Shown: positions 46,049 to 55,586, counted from the stretch's first letter. The stretch is DNA of 64,000 bases from Gulosibacter chungangensis (GCF_008831155.1 NZ_WBKB01000006.1:167498-231497); one strand, 5' to 3'. A program made the numbers and translations. Notes: generated from the letters alone by a model not told the origin.

Positions 46049-47053
46049 CTAACGCGTACCGTTTTCGACGTACGTGCTGAGCGTCTCTGCCATATCTGGG
46101 GTGACAATGGTCGGGCCGGTAAGCACCGACTTGCCACCACCAATAACGTTGGCGTTATTGACGGAGAGCCATACCGAGTCCACGGCGAGATAGCCTTGAA
46201 GGTAGGGTTGCTGGTCAACGGCAAACTCGAGGTCGCCAGATTCAAGACCGGCAACCACATCCGCATTCATATCGAAAGTCGCGAGCTTGGCGCTGCTACC
46301 CGATTCGTTAATTGAATCGAGAGCGATCGGTGCCTGTGGGGCCCCAAGTGTCAACACATAGTCAATGGAGTCGTCCGTTTGCAGCTTCGCTGTGATGGTC
46401 GACTGGATGTTTGTTGGGTCGGCAGCAGTTACATACACGATTTCCATCTCACCATTGAGCGTCTCAGACACGCCCTTACAGCGGGATTCCAGGCCTACGT
46501 GGCCCTGTTCCTGAATCACACAAAGCACATGCTCAGCTCCGAGGTCGTTGAATTTCTCACCTGCAGCTTGACCTGCGACAATCTCATCTTGACCAAAGTG
46601 AGCGAGCACACCCATCGCTTCCCAGGCGCTTTCACCAGCATTAATACTGAAGACTGGGATGCCGGCGTCTACCGCCTTCTGAACAGCTGAGGACATTGCT
46701 TCCGGCTTTGCGAGGGTGACAATAATTCCATCAACACCTTGGTCAATTGCCTGTTCTACGAGCTGCGACTGTCGAGCCCCGTCCGGGTCCGAACTATAGA
46801 GAAGCTCGATGCCATCCTTCGCGGCTGCCGCTTCGGCACCCTTTCGAACGATGTCCCAGAAGGTGTCGCCGGGGGTCGAGTGGGTAATGAGAGCCACTGT
46901 CATCGTGGTTTCGACTGAGGTCCCGCCACCCTGTGTCGAGTTGTTCTCACCGGATACGCCTGCGGGACCACCACAGGCAGCGAGTAGCAAGGCTGCTGTA
47001 GCGGCTACAGTTGCCAATCCAATGCGCTTTAAGCGCCGAACGCTTTTCAACAT
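46049..47053 (-). CDS. Sugar/cyclitol-binding lipoprotein of the ABC transporter
   Basis: A 334-residue periplasmic-binding-protein-fold lipoprotein. IGLATVAATAALLLAACGG gives the lipobox. The body shows MTVALITHSTPGDTFWDIVRKGAEAAA, DGIIVTLAKPEAMSSAVQKAVDAGIPVFSINAG and GQDEIVAGQAAGEKF, the type I (ribose/inositol) pattern. Adjacent CUT2 permease and ATPase and the downstream enzymes suggest a cyclitol or sugar ligand; IbpA of Caulobacter, an inositol binder, is of the same group. The ATG at 47053 follows GGAGTG and excludes a non-signal extension. Confidence 0.9.
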   Translation of the reverse strand: MLKSVRRLKRIGLATVAATAALLLAACGGPAGVSGENNSTQGGGTSVETTMTVALITHSTPGDTFWDIVRKGAEAAAAKDGIELLYSSDPDGARQSQLVEQAIDQGVDGIIVTLAKPEAMSSAVQKAVDAGIPVFSINAGESAWEAMGVLAHFGQDEIVAGQAAGEKFNDLGAEHVLCVIQEQGHVGLESRCKGVSETLNGEMEIVYVTAADPTNIQSTITAKLQTDDSIDYVLTLGAPQAPIALDSINESGSSAKLATFDMNADVVAGLESGDLEFAVDQQPYLQGYLAVDSVWLSVNNANVIGGGKSVLTGPTIVTPDMAETLSTYVENGTR

Positions 47054-47477
47054 GTTTTCACTCCATTGTGTTTCTCGTTGAACACGTGTGAACGACAATA
47101 TTCACGCGTGCATTTTTGAGGTGTTGTCCTTACAAAACTGCTCGACTGCAAGATTACCTCAAAGTTTGGACCAGTTCGATTGCAAATCTAAGAATCTAGT
47201 AACGGAGAACTTCGTTAAGGTTAGGACAGGGAGGCAATCCGGAAGTTCGTACTCCTGCTTCTGGAGTGCACTTTTTGGACCGTTCCAAATTTGACACGTT
47301 TACGCATCCCTGTCAACTAGACAAAGTCATCGGTTCCGCCGGGATCCGCTCCATCCGTGGCGTCCCGCGCCACACACACATTCCTACCCCGCAAGGTAAA
47401 TCCGCGGGATCTCTATGGCGGATACTCCGACACAGTCGAGCTAACGTCATTCAACCGGTGGGAAGTGCTCAACATTT

Positions 47478-47915
47478 TTACTCCGTTGCAATTGACGTGG
47501 AAGAAGCATTGGCCAGACAAGCGGTGTCTGGGATAACTGCGTATGCAGCAAGACTGCCTTCCGTAGAAACCCTTGGGCGTGCTTGGTTGAGTTCTCCGCG
47601 AAGGCAGAATTTGCATGCTCCGCAGCTAACGATTGGGTTCTACCACCACGCGGTCACCCAGCACGACGGTGATACCTCGTCGCCGACTTCAGCAGCCTCA
47701 GCGATGTAGTCATGGCCGAGGACAACACCGACCTGAGCTGAATGCAGTTGAGGTACTCCGAGTACGTGAAGGTCAGTACCGCAGATGCCGCAGGCTAGTG
47801 GCATGAGCATCACGTCATGTGGTCAACGAACCCCGGGGTCGGACATCTCCTTCAGCTAGAGCATTCCGCCGCCGTCGAAGATGACCACCTTTACAGTAGT
47901 ACTTTCCTTTTTCAT
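47478..47915 (-). pseudogene. Decayed zinc alcohol dehydrogenase (MDR) N-terminus
   Basis: Reading from the ATG at 47915, the product starts MKKESTTVKVVIFDGGGML, then hits TAG at codon 20 (47856-47858) and TGA at codon 31 (47823-47825). The frame then carries MPLACGICGTDLHVLGVPQL with the catalytic-zinc Cys and GHDYIAEAAEVGDEV. A frameshift near 47660 gives LGDRVVVEPNR, a TAG, and a further shift to CGACKFCLRGELNQ (structural-zinc cysteines) and GSLAAYAVIPD. The match ends at a TAA near 47480; the NAD-binding half is gone. It starts 15 bp after the SDR stop and so was once the last gene of the operon. The remaining 425 bp to the binding-protein gene hold only promoter-like sequence. Confidence 0.85.
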
Positions 47916-47929
47916 AGCGTTCATAGCTG

Positions 47930-48724
47930 TCAGGCGGGCAGTTCGATACCCAGATACTGGGTGAGATCCGGGCCGCGACGCAGGTGCTGACCACCATCGA
48001 CACTCACGCTCACTCCCGTCACCCACGAGGCTTCGGAACCGAGGAGGAACCGCACGACCCGCGCAACCTCAATCGGTTCGCCGAAACGGCCGAGCGGAGT
48101 CTGAGCCACGTAGTCTCCGGCAAGCTGCTTGTCAGCAACGAGATCTGTCGACATCTCGGTGACGATCAATCCCGGGCGAACAGCATTGACACGGATGCCC
48201 CAGGGGCCGAGTTCATCAGCGCTATTCTTGACCAGTGAATCGACGGCCTCCTTGCTCACTGCATAGGCAGATACGTAGCGATGGGTGACCGCGGCGGCGA
48301 TCGACGAGAAGGCAACGATGCTGCCCGAGCGCTGCTTGGTCATGATACGCGCCGCCTCGCGAATGGCCAGGAATACACCGTGTAGGTTGATGTCGATGAC
48401 GCGTCGCCAGTCATCGAGCTCAAGTTCTACAATCGGCACTTGCTGGCCGGTGCCAGCGCACGCAATGAGCCCGTCTAAACAACCACCCTCGGCCGCGGCT
48501 ACCTCAACCGCACGACGAACATCGTGCTCGTTCGTGGTGTCTCCCGCCACGCAACGCACAGTCCCCGGAGTCCCGAGAGCGTCGAGTTCCCGCCTCACTT
48601 CTTCGAGCTTCTGATCGTCGCGAGCGAACAGGGTCACGTTCGCGCCATCTTGTAGTAGAAGCTCCGCAGTGGGCACTGCGAGCCCGCCTGAGCCTCCGGT
48701 GATAAGAATGTTCTGCCTGTTCAT
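47930..48724 (-). CDS. Short-chain dehydrogenase of the cyclitol-type cluster
   Basis: A 264-residue SDR. ITGGSGGLAVPTAELL is an altered nucleotide loop (GGLA in place of GIG), CAGTGQQVP the NAG-like motif, and SSIAAAVTHRYVSAYAVSKEAV supplies catalytic Ser, Tyr and Lys. It ends SVSVDGGQHLRRGPDLTQYL, an extension shared with a remnant at 58622-58836. The enzyme probably oxidises or reduces a hydroxyl or keto group of the imported compound. It lies 29 bp after the aldehyde dehydrogenase stop, with GAAGGAGCAGAC before the ATG. Confidence 0.87.
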   Translation of the reverse strand: MNRQNILITGGSGGLAVPTAELLLQDGANVTLFARDDQKLEEVRRELDALGTPGTVRCVAGDTTNEHDVRRAVEVAAAEGGCLDGLIACAGTGQQVPIVELELDDWRRVIDINLHGVFLAIREAARIMTKQRSGSIVAFSSIAAAVTHRYVSAYAVSKEAVDSLVKNSADELGPWGIRVNAVRPGLIVTEMSTDLVADKQLAGDYVAQTPLGRFGEPIEVARVVRFLLGSEASWVTGVSVSVDGGQHLRRGPDLTQYLGIELPA

Positions 48725-48753
48725 GTCTGCTCCTTCATACAGTCACTGACCGC

Positions 48754-50175
48754 TCACACGTCGCCGTGGAGTACGATCGTCTTTTCCTCGGTCATCTCCG
48801 CGATGGCCGAGCGAATTCCTTCCTTGCCGATACCGCTCCCCTTGGTGCCGCCATACGGCATGAGATCAGCGCGCCATAGGGGCGTCCAGTTCATGTGCAG
48901 CACGCCAGCGTTGACACCACGCAAGAACTTGATCCCCTTCGAAAGGTTCTCGGTGAACAAACCGGCCCCGAGACCATAGGTCGTGGAATTGGCAGCAATC
49001 AGCGCTTCCTCGAGCGAGGAGACCGACGTGACTGCCACCGCGGGGCCAAACAGCTCATCCTGGCTCAAGGCGTCTGATGAATCCACGTCGGCAACGATCG
49101 CGGGTGTCACGGTCGCGCCTGAACGCTCACCACCCGTGATCAACCGAGCGCCGCGTCTTACGCTCTCGCTGATGCTCCGCTCCACGCGCTCAGCCTCGGA
49201 CTCGCTTACCAACGGGCCGAGCGTAGTTGACACGTCGAGAGGGTTCCCGAGCGTGAGAGCCTCAACCTTCGGCTTCAGCGCGTCCAGGAAGTCAGCGTAG
49301 ATCTTTTCATGAACGATGGCCCGTTGAACCGAGATGCACACCTGACCAGCATTTGCATAACCGCCGGAGGCAACCGCCACCGCAGCTCGCTCAATATCAG
49401 CGTCATCGAGGATGACGGTGGGACAGCTGGCGCCGAGTTCGAGCGACAGCTTCTTCGCCCCCGCGACGCGTGCGATGTGGTTGCCGACTCCGGTGCTTCC
49501 TGTGAAGGTGATCTTACGCACACGCTCATCCGCGCAAAGTCGGTCTCCAACGGTGCTCCCGGAGCCCGTGATACAACTAATCGCCTCGGGGTCGAGGCCT
49601 GCGTCGAGGAAGACACGGGTGAGCGCGAGGGCTGTGAGCGGCGTATGAGAGGCTGGTTTGAGGATCACCGAGTTTCCAGCCGCGAGTGCGGGAGCGATCT
49701 TGTGAAGAACCAGCAGCAGCGGGAAGTTGAATGGTGTGATGGCGACTACAACGCCACATGGTTCGCGCAAAGTGAACCCAAGGCGCTGCTTGCCTGCCCC
49801 GGGATGAGCATCGAGTGGAAGACCCTGGCCGTATAACTGAGCACCTTCGAATCCGGCAAGGCGAATCAGATCTCCCGCACGCGAAGCCTCGATGCGCGCT
49901 TCCCTGATGGGCTTGCCGAGTTCGAGACTGATCGTTTGCGCAATTTCCTCGACACGTTCGTCGGCAAGTTGTCCAGCACGTTCCATGATCTTCTGACGCT
50001 CGGCTCCCGTGGAGTTGAGGAGACGCAGTGCGGCACGATCCGCTGCCGCAAGAGCGCGCTCAATTGCCGAAGCGTCAGCAAGGGGAACTTCATCGACGAT
50101 GCTCCCGTCGAAGGGATTGATTACGCTCTGGGAGCGATCGGACCCGACCCACTCACCTGCGATGTACATTTTCAT
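48754..50175 (-). CDS. NAD(P)-dependent aldehyde dehydrogenase
   Basis: A 473-residue ALDH. TPFNFPLLLVLHKIAPALAAGN is the nucleotide-binding region, FTGSTGVGNHIA follows, LSLELGASCPTVIL holds the general-base Glu, and GGYANAGQVCISVQRAIV the catalytic Cys. The closing motif is TYGLGAGLF. It would oxidise an aldehyde from aldol cleavage, such as malonic semialdehyde, lactaldehyde or a glyceraldehyde, to an acid. It is not the CoA-dependent MmsA/IolA type, judging from the motif near Cys. TCAGGAGACAACTG precedes the ATG. Confidence 0.9.
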   Translation of the reverse strand: MKMYIAGEWVGSDRSQSVINPFDGSIVDEVPLADASAIERALAAADRAALRLLNSTGAERQKIMERAGQLADERVEEIAQTISLELGKPIREARIEASRAGDLIRLAGFEGAQLYGQGLPLDAHPGAGKQRLGFTLREPCGVVVAITPFNFPLLLVLHKIAPALAAGNSVILKPASHTPLTALALTRVFLDAGLDPEAISCITGSGSTVGDRLCADERVRKITFTGSTGVGNHIARVAGAKKLSLELGASCPTVILDDADIERAAVAVASGGYANAGQVCISVQRAIVHEKIYADFLDALKPKVEALTLGNPLDVSTTLGPLVSESEAERVERSISESVRRGARLITGGERSGATVTPAIVADVDSSDALSQDELFGPAVAVTSVSSLEEALIAANSTTYGLGAGLFTENLSKGIKFLRGVNAGVLHMNWTPLWRADLMPYGGTKGSGIGKEGIRSAIAEMTEEKTIVLHGDV

Positions 50176-50205
50176 CAGTTGTCTCCTGAATTCGTCGTAG
50201 TCGTA

Positions 50206-50973
50206 CTAGCGGGTTTCCTTGTTGGTGGGAATGCAGGCAGCCAGTCCGCGTCGCAGATGTCCGGCATCCGATCCGATTGCGATGAGGGTGTATCCAGAAT
50301 CTGCGAAGGCTTCTGCAGATTCGCGGTCTGATGCGAGCACGGCCGCATCGATACCAGCCTCGGCGGCTGCGGCAGCGACCTCTGCGACTGCCGATCGAAA
50401 GCGGGGATGATCCTGCTGTCCGGGGATGCGGAGGTCGTGCGTAAGGTCAGTGGGACCGAGGAAGAGAGCGCCGACTCCGGGAACCTTGGCAATATCGTGC
50501 ACATGTTCGAGCCCAGCTTCAGTTTCGATCTGCACCACGATGTACGGGGCGTCAGCGAGGTCTGCCACATCTGCATGCCGCAGATTGCCGTAACCACCCG
50601 CCCGACTCTGCAGGCTCACCCCTCGTCGACCGACAGGCGGCCAGAAGGCCGCCTGAACAATCGCCTCCGCTTCCGTTACGGAGTTGACTGACGGGAGCAT
50701 GATCGCGTCGGCGCCGAAATCTAGGGCGCGAGCGATGCGGGCCGGATCGGCCGACTCGACACGAACAAGGGATTGCCCGCCCGCTGCTCGCACAGCCCAC
50801 AACGTCGGAAGGAGACCAGCCTCGGAACCAGAACCGTGCTCAAGGTCAATCATCACCCAGGATGCGCCCGCGAGGATGCAGACCTCGGCGTTGACTGCGC
50901 TGCCGGTGTTGACGAAGACCCCGAAATAGGGGCGCGCATTGAGCTCGCGCTGAAACGGCCCGCGCTCACTCAT
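50206..50973 (-). CDS. HpcH/HpaI-family 2-keto-acid aldolase
   Basis: A 255-residue class II aldolase fold. GVFVNTGSAVNAEVCILAGASWVMIDLEHG holds the general-base and metal Glu, VRVESADPARIARALDFGADAIMLP follows, and VVQIETEAGLEHVHDI has the metal-binding Glu; GALFLGPTDLTHDLRI ends with the metal-binding Asp. Such enzymes cleave 4-hydroxy-2-keto acids into pyruvate (or a relative) and an aldehyde. In this cluster it may replace the IolJ-type aldolase. Start and the preceding SDR stop overlap by 4 bp (ATGA). Confidence 0.9.
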   Translation of the reverse strand: MSERGPFQRELNARPYFGVFVNTGSAVNAEVCILAGASWVMIDLEHGSGSEAGLLPTLWAVRAAGGQSLVRVESADPARIARALDFGADAIMLPSVNSVTEAEAIVQAAFWPPVGRRGVSLQSRAGGYGNLRHADVADLADAPYIVVQIETEAGLEHVHDIAKVPGVGALFLGPTDLTHDLRIPGQQDHPRFRSAVAEVAAAAAEAGIDAAVLASDRESAEAFADSGYTLIAIGSDAGHLRRGLAACIPTNKETR

Positions 50974-51728
50974 TCTGCGCCCGGTGCTTCGAACTTGAAC
51001 AGCGACAGCCCGCCGTCGACAAGCAGCACGGTGCCAGTGATCGCCTGCGCATCTGCCGAAAGCAGATAGGCGACGCCAGCTGCGATGTCGCTGGGCTGCT
51101 GTAGATCTCCCAGTGGGATACGACCGTTGACGCGTGCCGCATACTTCGGGTCGTGGTCGAGCGAGTAGCGCGCCATTCCGGAATCGACAATGCCCGGGGC
51201 AATGGCATTGATGCGGATGCCATGCGCTGCAAGTTCACGGGCCATCTGCTTGACGAGCTGCTTCACCGCTGCCTTGCTGACGCTGTACGCGGTAATGTCT
51301 GGCCACGGGTAGTCCTGCACCCAAGATGAAAAGAACACGATCCTGCCCTCGACACCGCGTTCGACGAAGATCTTGGCTACGGCCTGACCGACGTTAAAAG
51401 AGCCATACACGTTGACGTTCATATGCAGCTGGAAATCATCGTGGTCAATCTCCAGAAAGGGCTGTTCCTTCACCACGGCGGCAGATACGACCACTTGGTC
51501 GAACTCAGGAATCGCAGCTAACGTCTGCTCAACAGACTCCCGCGAGGTGATATCAGCCTGGACGTAAGGTACGTCGCCGAACTCCTGACGAATGGGCTCC
51601 AGCCGCTCGTCGGCTGCTTCCATCGGCAGCGCGTCGACGACCGTGACAGAATGTCCATCACTGAGCAACCGCTTCACAGTGACGCTGCCGATACCACCAG
51701 CACCTCCGACGATCAAGGTATGTGCCAT
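50970..51728 (-). CDS. Short-chain dehydrogenase, second of the cluster
   Basis: A 252-residue SDR. VGGAGGIGSVTVKRLL is the nucleotide loop, SAAVVKEQPF occupies the NAG position, and SSWVQDYPWPDITAYSVSKAAV gives Ser-Tyr-Lys. INAIAPGIVDSGMA and TGTVLLVDGGLSLF end it. D35-type VVDALP after beta2 suggests NAD(H). It follows the IolD-like gene by 56 bp and is coupled to the aldolase gene through an ATGA overlap. Likely acts on a ring hydroxyl or an open-chain keto intermediate. Confidence 0.87.
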   Translation of the reverse strand: MAHTLIVGGAGGIGSVTVKRLLSDGHSVTVVDALPMEAADERLEPIRQEFGDVPYVQADITSRESVEQTLAAIPEFDQVVVSAAVVKEQPFLEIDHDDFQLHMNVNVYGSFNVGQAVAKIFVERGVEGRIVFFSSWVQDYPWPDITAYSVSKAAVKQLVKQMARELAAHGIRINAIAPGIVDSGMARYSLDHDPKYAARVNGRIPLGDLQQPSDIAAGVAYLLSADAQAITGTVLLVDGGLSLFKFEAPGAE

Positions 51729-51784
51729 GTCTCTACTCCTTATAGTTTTCTTAGCGTTTGAGAGAAATACTCGGGGTCTCGGGG

Positions 51785-53662
51785 TCAGTAGTAGAACTTC
51801 TGCCGCTCATCGCGCACCTGCTCGTATGCCGGAAAGAGTTCAGCTCCGGTGGCGGAATGGGTGACCTCGGAGGGGATTACCTCGTTCCAAACATCCGAGT
51901 CCGGAAGTGTGCGCTCACGATCCGTCTCGATGAGGATCACGGTGACGCCGCGGGCATCGCGGGTGTCGACCAGGGCCTGTTCGAATTCCGCGGCGCCACG
52001 TACCCGTGTCAGCGTGGCACCGAGTCCCTCGACGACCTTGCCGAGGTCGAGGGAGATGTAATCTTCGGAGAGCCAGCTGTCCCCGCGGTGACGGAACTCG
52101 TTGCCAAAGTCGAAGCCGGTGGTAGCGAGCTGAAGGTCACGAATGCACTGGAAACCATGGTTTTCCGATAGCACGATCGTCATGTCGATTCCCTCCTGCA
52201 CTGCTGTGACGATTTCACTTGGCATCATGAGGAATGTGCCGTCTCCGATAGCAACGGTTATCCGCCCTTCGGGGCGGGCGAAGCGCGCTCCGATCGCCGC
52301 TGGGATCTCATACCCCATGCAGGACGTACCCCACTCAATGTGGCAGTCCCGTCCTTCGGTCGCATCCCAGCCGCGCTGTAGGTCACCGGGAGCGGATCCT
52401 GCGGCCGCGACCACAAGATCCCCGGAGCGGGCCTGACGCAGCATGGCACCGATGACCTCGGCCTGCGGTGGCACCTCAGCGTCAGTGGGGGAGAAGACGC
52501 GCTCACGTTCTTCGCGCCACTCTGCGCGCGTCTCGGCAACTTCACGTCGGTAGCCTTCCGAGCTCGTGAAACGTATCCCTTCCTGGTTGAGCCGCTCAAG
52601 GACTGCCCGTGCATCTCCGACGAGGGGCAAACCACCGTTCTTATACGCGTCGTAACGAGAAGTGTTGATGTTGATGAAACGTACTGACGGGTTCCGAAAA
52701 ACACTGTGCGATCCCGTGATGAAGTCGTTGAGGCGGGTGCCGATGCAAATCACGAGATCAGCATCACGAGCGATGCGCCCTGCTGCCACATTACCGGTAG
52801 CACCGAGGCCCCCAAGTGCGAGTTCGTCCTCGACCAAGCTCGAGCCTCGGCCTGCAAAGGTTTCTACGACGGGAATGCCATGGGCATGGGCGAAGTCGTG
52901 CAGAGTTTGCTCCGCCTCGGAGTAGCGTAAGCCGCCGCCGGCCACGATGAGAGGGCGCTCGGCCTCGCGCAGCAGAGACACTGCATCCGCAATCGCCTCG
53001 GGCGTGGGCGGGGTACGATCCACGCGCCAATGGCGCTCCTCGAAGAAGCTCGCAGGGTATTCGTACGCCAGAGACTGCAGATCCTGAGGCAGCGAGAGTG
53101 TGACGGCGCCGGTCTCCCCGGGTGTTGTGAGGACCCGCATGGTTTCAGGCAGTGCGGTCAGCAACTGCTCAGCACGAGAGATGCGATCGAAGTAGCGGCT
53201 GATCGGACGGAAGAGGTCGTTGACGCTTAGGTCGCCCGCGAGAGGGTGCTCGAGCTGCTGCAGGACGGGCCCTTGGCGGCGAGTGACGTAGATATCACTC
53301 GGGAGAAGGAGTACGGGTAGGCGATTGATGGTCGCCGTCGCCGCGCCTGTGGCCATATTAGTGGACCCCGGTCCGATGGAGGCCGTGCACGCGTAGGTCG
53401 ACAGGCCCTTGCTCTCCTTGGCGTAGGCCGTTGCAGCGTGGACCATTGACTGCTCGTTCCGCACCTGATGGTAGGTCATCTCATCGCGGAACTCGGCGAG
53501 CCCCTGTCCCACGCCAGCGACGTTGCCGTGCCCGAAGATGCCGAAGATGCCAGGAATAGCCCGTCTGGAGACACCGTCACGCTCGGTGTACTGCGCAGCG
53601 AGGTACTTGACGACTGCCTGACCGACGGTCAGTCGGATGGTAGGTGTCTGGTGAGTGTTCAT
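51785..53662 (-). CDS. iolD: IolD-type TPP enzyme (cyclic 1,2-dione acylhydrolase)
   Basis: A 625-residue thiamine-diphosphate enzyme. GIFGIFGHGNVAGVGQGL, VRNEQSMVHAATAYAKES (catalytic Glu), ASIGPGSTNMATGAATA and QGPVLQQLEHP align closely with Bacillus IolD, which hydrolytically opens 3D-(3,5/4)-trihydroxycyclohexane-1,2-dione to 5-deoxy-glucuronate. TPP and Mg binding lies in VAIGDGTFLMMPSEIVTAVQEG with NHGFQC. This is the strongest pointer to a cyclitol-like substrate. A stretch of 20-25 bp separates it from the hydroxyacid dehydrogenase gene; GGAAGAACAACC precedes the ATG. IolB, IolC and IolJ are absent from the window. Confidence 0.92.
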   Translation of the reverse strand: MNTHQTPTIRLTVGQAVVKYLAAQYTERDGVSRRAIPGIFGIFGHGNVAGVGQGLAEFRDEMTYHQVRNEQSMVHAATAYAKESKGLSTYACTASIGPGSTNMATGAATATINRLPVLLLPSDIYVTRRQGPVLQQLEHPLAGDLSVNDLFRPISRYFDRISRAEQLLTALPETMRVLTTPGETGAVTLSLPQDLQSLAYEYPASFFEERHWRVDRTPPTPEAIADAVSLLREAERPLIVAGGGLRYSEAEQTLHDFAHAHGIPVVETFAGRGSSLVEDELALGGLGATGNVAAGRIARDADLVICIGTRLNDFITGSHSVFRNPSVRFININTSRYDAYKNGGLPLVGDARAVLERLNQEGIRFTSSEGYRREVAETRAEWREERERVFSPTDAEVPPQAEVIGAMLRQARSGDLVVAAAGSAPGDLQRGWDATEGRDCHIEWGTSCMGYEIPAAIGARFARPEGRITVAIGDGTFLMMPSEIVTAVQEGIDMTIVLSENHGFQCIRDLQLATTGFDFGNEFRHRGDSWLSEDYISLDLGKVVEGLGATLTRVRGAAEFEQALVDTRDARGVTVILIETDRERTLPDSDVWNEVIPSEVTHSATGAELFPAYEQVRDERQKFYY

Positions 53663-53685
53663 GGTTGTTCTTCCTTAACGTTGCT

Positions 53686-54618
53686 CTAGAGGAATGGCAG
53701 CAGTTCGGACGCAGCGAGACGCAGCATTGCGTCTGCACCATCCGCGCTGAATGCCGCGACGTGTGCGGTGGTCAGAATGCGATCGTTTTCGAGGAGGGGG
53801 TTGCTTGGACGCACGGGTTCAGACGTGAAAACATCGGTAGCAGCGGCGAGTAGTTGGCCAGATTCGACGGCTGCCCGCAACGCGGCTTCATCGATGATTC
53901 CGCCACGTGCGGCATTCACGACAACGGATCCGCGCGGCATCTGCGCGAGTTCCGATTCGCCAATGAGTCCCGTGGTTTCCGGCAGCAGCGGAACATGCAC
54001 GGTGAGGAACCGGCTCTCAGCGAGTAGGTCATCAAGCGGTACAACACGCACGCCATGGACGGCAGCACCTTCAGGTAGTACGGGATCGTAGGCGAGCAAG
54101 GTGCATTCGAATCCAGTGAGTCGCCTTGCCACCGCCTGGCCGATGGCGCCGTATCCGACGATTCCAACAGTCTTGCGGAATAGATCGATACCTTGCTGCG
54201 GCGTCCGCCACTGGCCATCGCGAACCGCTCGGTCGTTGGGGAGGATGAGCCGGCCCGCGGCTAGCATCAAAGCAAGGGTGTAGTCCGCCACTGATTCCGC
54301 GTTTGCTCCAGGGGTGCTGGAAGCATGGATCCCAAGTTCGGTGGCGGCGCTCACGTCGATGCCATCGATACCTGCGCCGGCCCGCACAATTGCCTTCAGT
54401 TCTGGGAGCTGCTCAAGTGTGCTGCGCCGGTATGGTTCGGAACCCGCGATGATCGCTCGGGCTCCCGAAACTGCAGCGAGAACTTCCTCGTCGCTTGAAG
54501 TCTTGCCCAAGCCGGGCGCCAAAATGACCTCAGCGTCGGCCTCTTCGAGAACCACGCGGAAACGCTCATCGATAGTTGCGGCGAAGCTGGTAACCACCAC
54601 CCGAGCCCTGGTACTCAC
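53686..54618 (-). CDS. D-2-hydroxyacid dehydrogenase
   Basis: A 310-residue NAD-dependent dehydrogenase. IVRAGAGIDGIDV starts the substrate loop, VGIVGYGAIGQAVARRLTGF is the Rossmann motif, and VVNAARGGIIDEAALRAAV carries the catalytic Arg; Glu (TDVFTSEP) and His (LTTAHVAAFS) complete the triad. It resembles glyoxylate/hydroxypyruvate or phosphoglycerate dehydrogenases without an ACT domain. GTG at 54618 overlaps the IolE-like gene stop (GTGA); a TTG 15 bp upstream is less likely. It may dispose of a 2-keto acid product. Confidence 0.85.
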   Translation of the reverse strand: MSTRARVVVTSFAATIDERFRVVLEEADAEVILAPGLGKTSSDEEVLAAVSGARAIIAGSEPYRRSTLEQLPELKAIVRAGAGIDGIDVSAATELGIHASSTPGANAESVADYTLALMLAAGRLILPNDRAVRDGQWRTPQQGIDLFRKTVGIVGYGAIGQAVARRLTGFECTLLAYDPVLPEGAAVHGVRVVPLDDLLAESRFLTVHVPLLPETTGLIGESELAQMPRGSVVVNAARGGIIDEAALRAAVESGQLLAAATDVFTSEPVRPSNPLLENDRILTTAHVAAFSADGADAMLRLAASELLPFL

Positions 54619-55586
54619 AGCGCACTCGTCCAATCCCCTTGCATGGGGTCGCGCGGTACAAGCGGCTTCAGGAAGTCGATGGCTTTCCTGAGCCCTTCAT
54701 CAGCCGAAAGTAGAGAGTCCTCGTGTTCGATTGCGAGTACGCCATCGTACCCACTGATACGTAGCTGAGTGATCAGTGCAGTCCAGTACTCACTGCCGGA
54801 ACCCCAGCCGAGAGTGCGATAGGCCCACGAGCGCTCCGACGTGACACCTAGCGATGTTGTGTCGAGAACGCCGCGCACTCGCAGAATGTGCTGGTTCGCT
54901 CTAACGTCTTTCGCATGCACGTTGTAGATCGTGCCTTCCAGGGCGCGGACTGCCTCAAGCGGGTCGATCTGCTGGAACAGGAAATGAGAGGGATCATAGT
55001 TCGCCCCAACGACATCACCGATTTCGTTGCGGAGCTTTAGCAGCGTCTCTGGGTTGTAGATCGTGTCGTTCGGGACCATCTCGAAGCAGAGTTTCACTCC
55101 CTCGGCCTCCGCATGGGGAGCCGCCTCCTGCCAGTACGGGAAAACACGTTCGTTCCACTGCCACTTAAGTGCTTCGGCCAGCTTCGGAGGGAAGGGGAAG
55201 GTAATCCAGTTCGGGTTCTCGTCATTCGGGCCCGCCCCGGGAAGGCCCGCGAGTAGAGATATCCGATCGGTGCCGAGCTTCGGCGCCAAGGCACAGGTTG
55301 CGAGGTACTGCTGTCGGTAGTTTTCGGCCACCGTCGGGTCCGGGTCGAGCGGGTTGCCGTGAATCGAGATAGCCGAAAGCGTAAGCTCACGCTCCGCGAA
55401 CATTTCGCGAACACGTGCGATGCGTCTTTCGTCATTGACGACCTTCAGCGGATCCAGATGCCGGTCGGGCCAGAAGCCTCCTGCGGCTGCGATTTCGACG
55501 TGGGTGATACCGAGCGATTTCACCGTATCAAGGGTGTACTCGAGGTCACGGTCAAAGAGCGCCGTGGTGATGATTCCGATTTGCAT
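54615..55586 (-). CDS. IolE-like TIM-barrel isomerase/dehydratase
   Basis: A 323-residue AP-endonuclease-2/xylose-isomerase-like TIM barrel. KSLGITHVEIAAAGGFWPDR, AISIHGNPLDPDPTVAEN, VKLCFEMVPNDTIYNPETLLKL with metal Glu, VGANYDPSHFLFQQIDP and YNVHAKDVRANQ have the metal-binding Glu/Asp/His layout. IolE, a 2-keto-myo-inositol dehydratase, and many sugar epimerases share this fold; gene order next to iolD favours an IolE-like role. Its start is after the IclR gene by 54 bp, with CAAAGGATCC as the ribosome site. Confidence 0.85.
   Translation of the reverse strand: MQIGIITTALFDRDLEYTLDTVKSLGITHVEIAAAGGFWPDRHLDPLKVVNDERRIARVREMFAERELTLSAISIHGNPLDPDPTVAENYRQQYLATCALAPKLGTDRISLLAGLPGAGPNDENPNWITFPFPPKLAEALKWQWNERVFPYWQEAAPHAEAEGVKLCFEMVPNDTIYNPETLLKLRNEIGDVVGANYDPSHFLFQQIDPLEAVRALEGTIYNVHAKDVRANQHILRVRGVLDTTSLGVTSERSWAYRTLGWGSGSEYWTALITQLRISGYDGVLAIEHEDSLLSADEGLRKAIDFLKPLVPRDPMQGDWTSAL

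Noticed and set aside
47078..47094. ACACGTGT palindrome upstream of the sugar-binding protein as a regulator operator
   Set aside because: Only the 8-bp core is symmetric and no second copy was found; too weak to call.
47815..48003. Small minus-strand reading frame of about 62 codons overlapping the SDR end
   Set aside because: Out of frame with the MDR remnant and the SDR; composition looks random.
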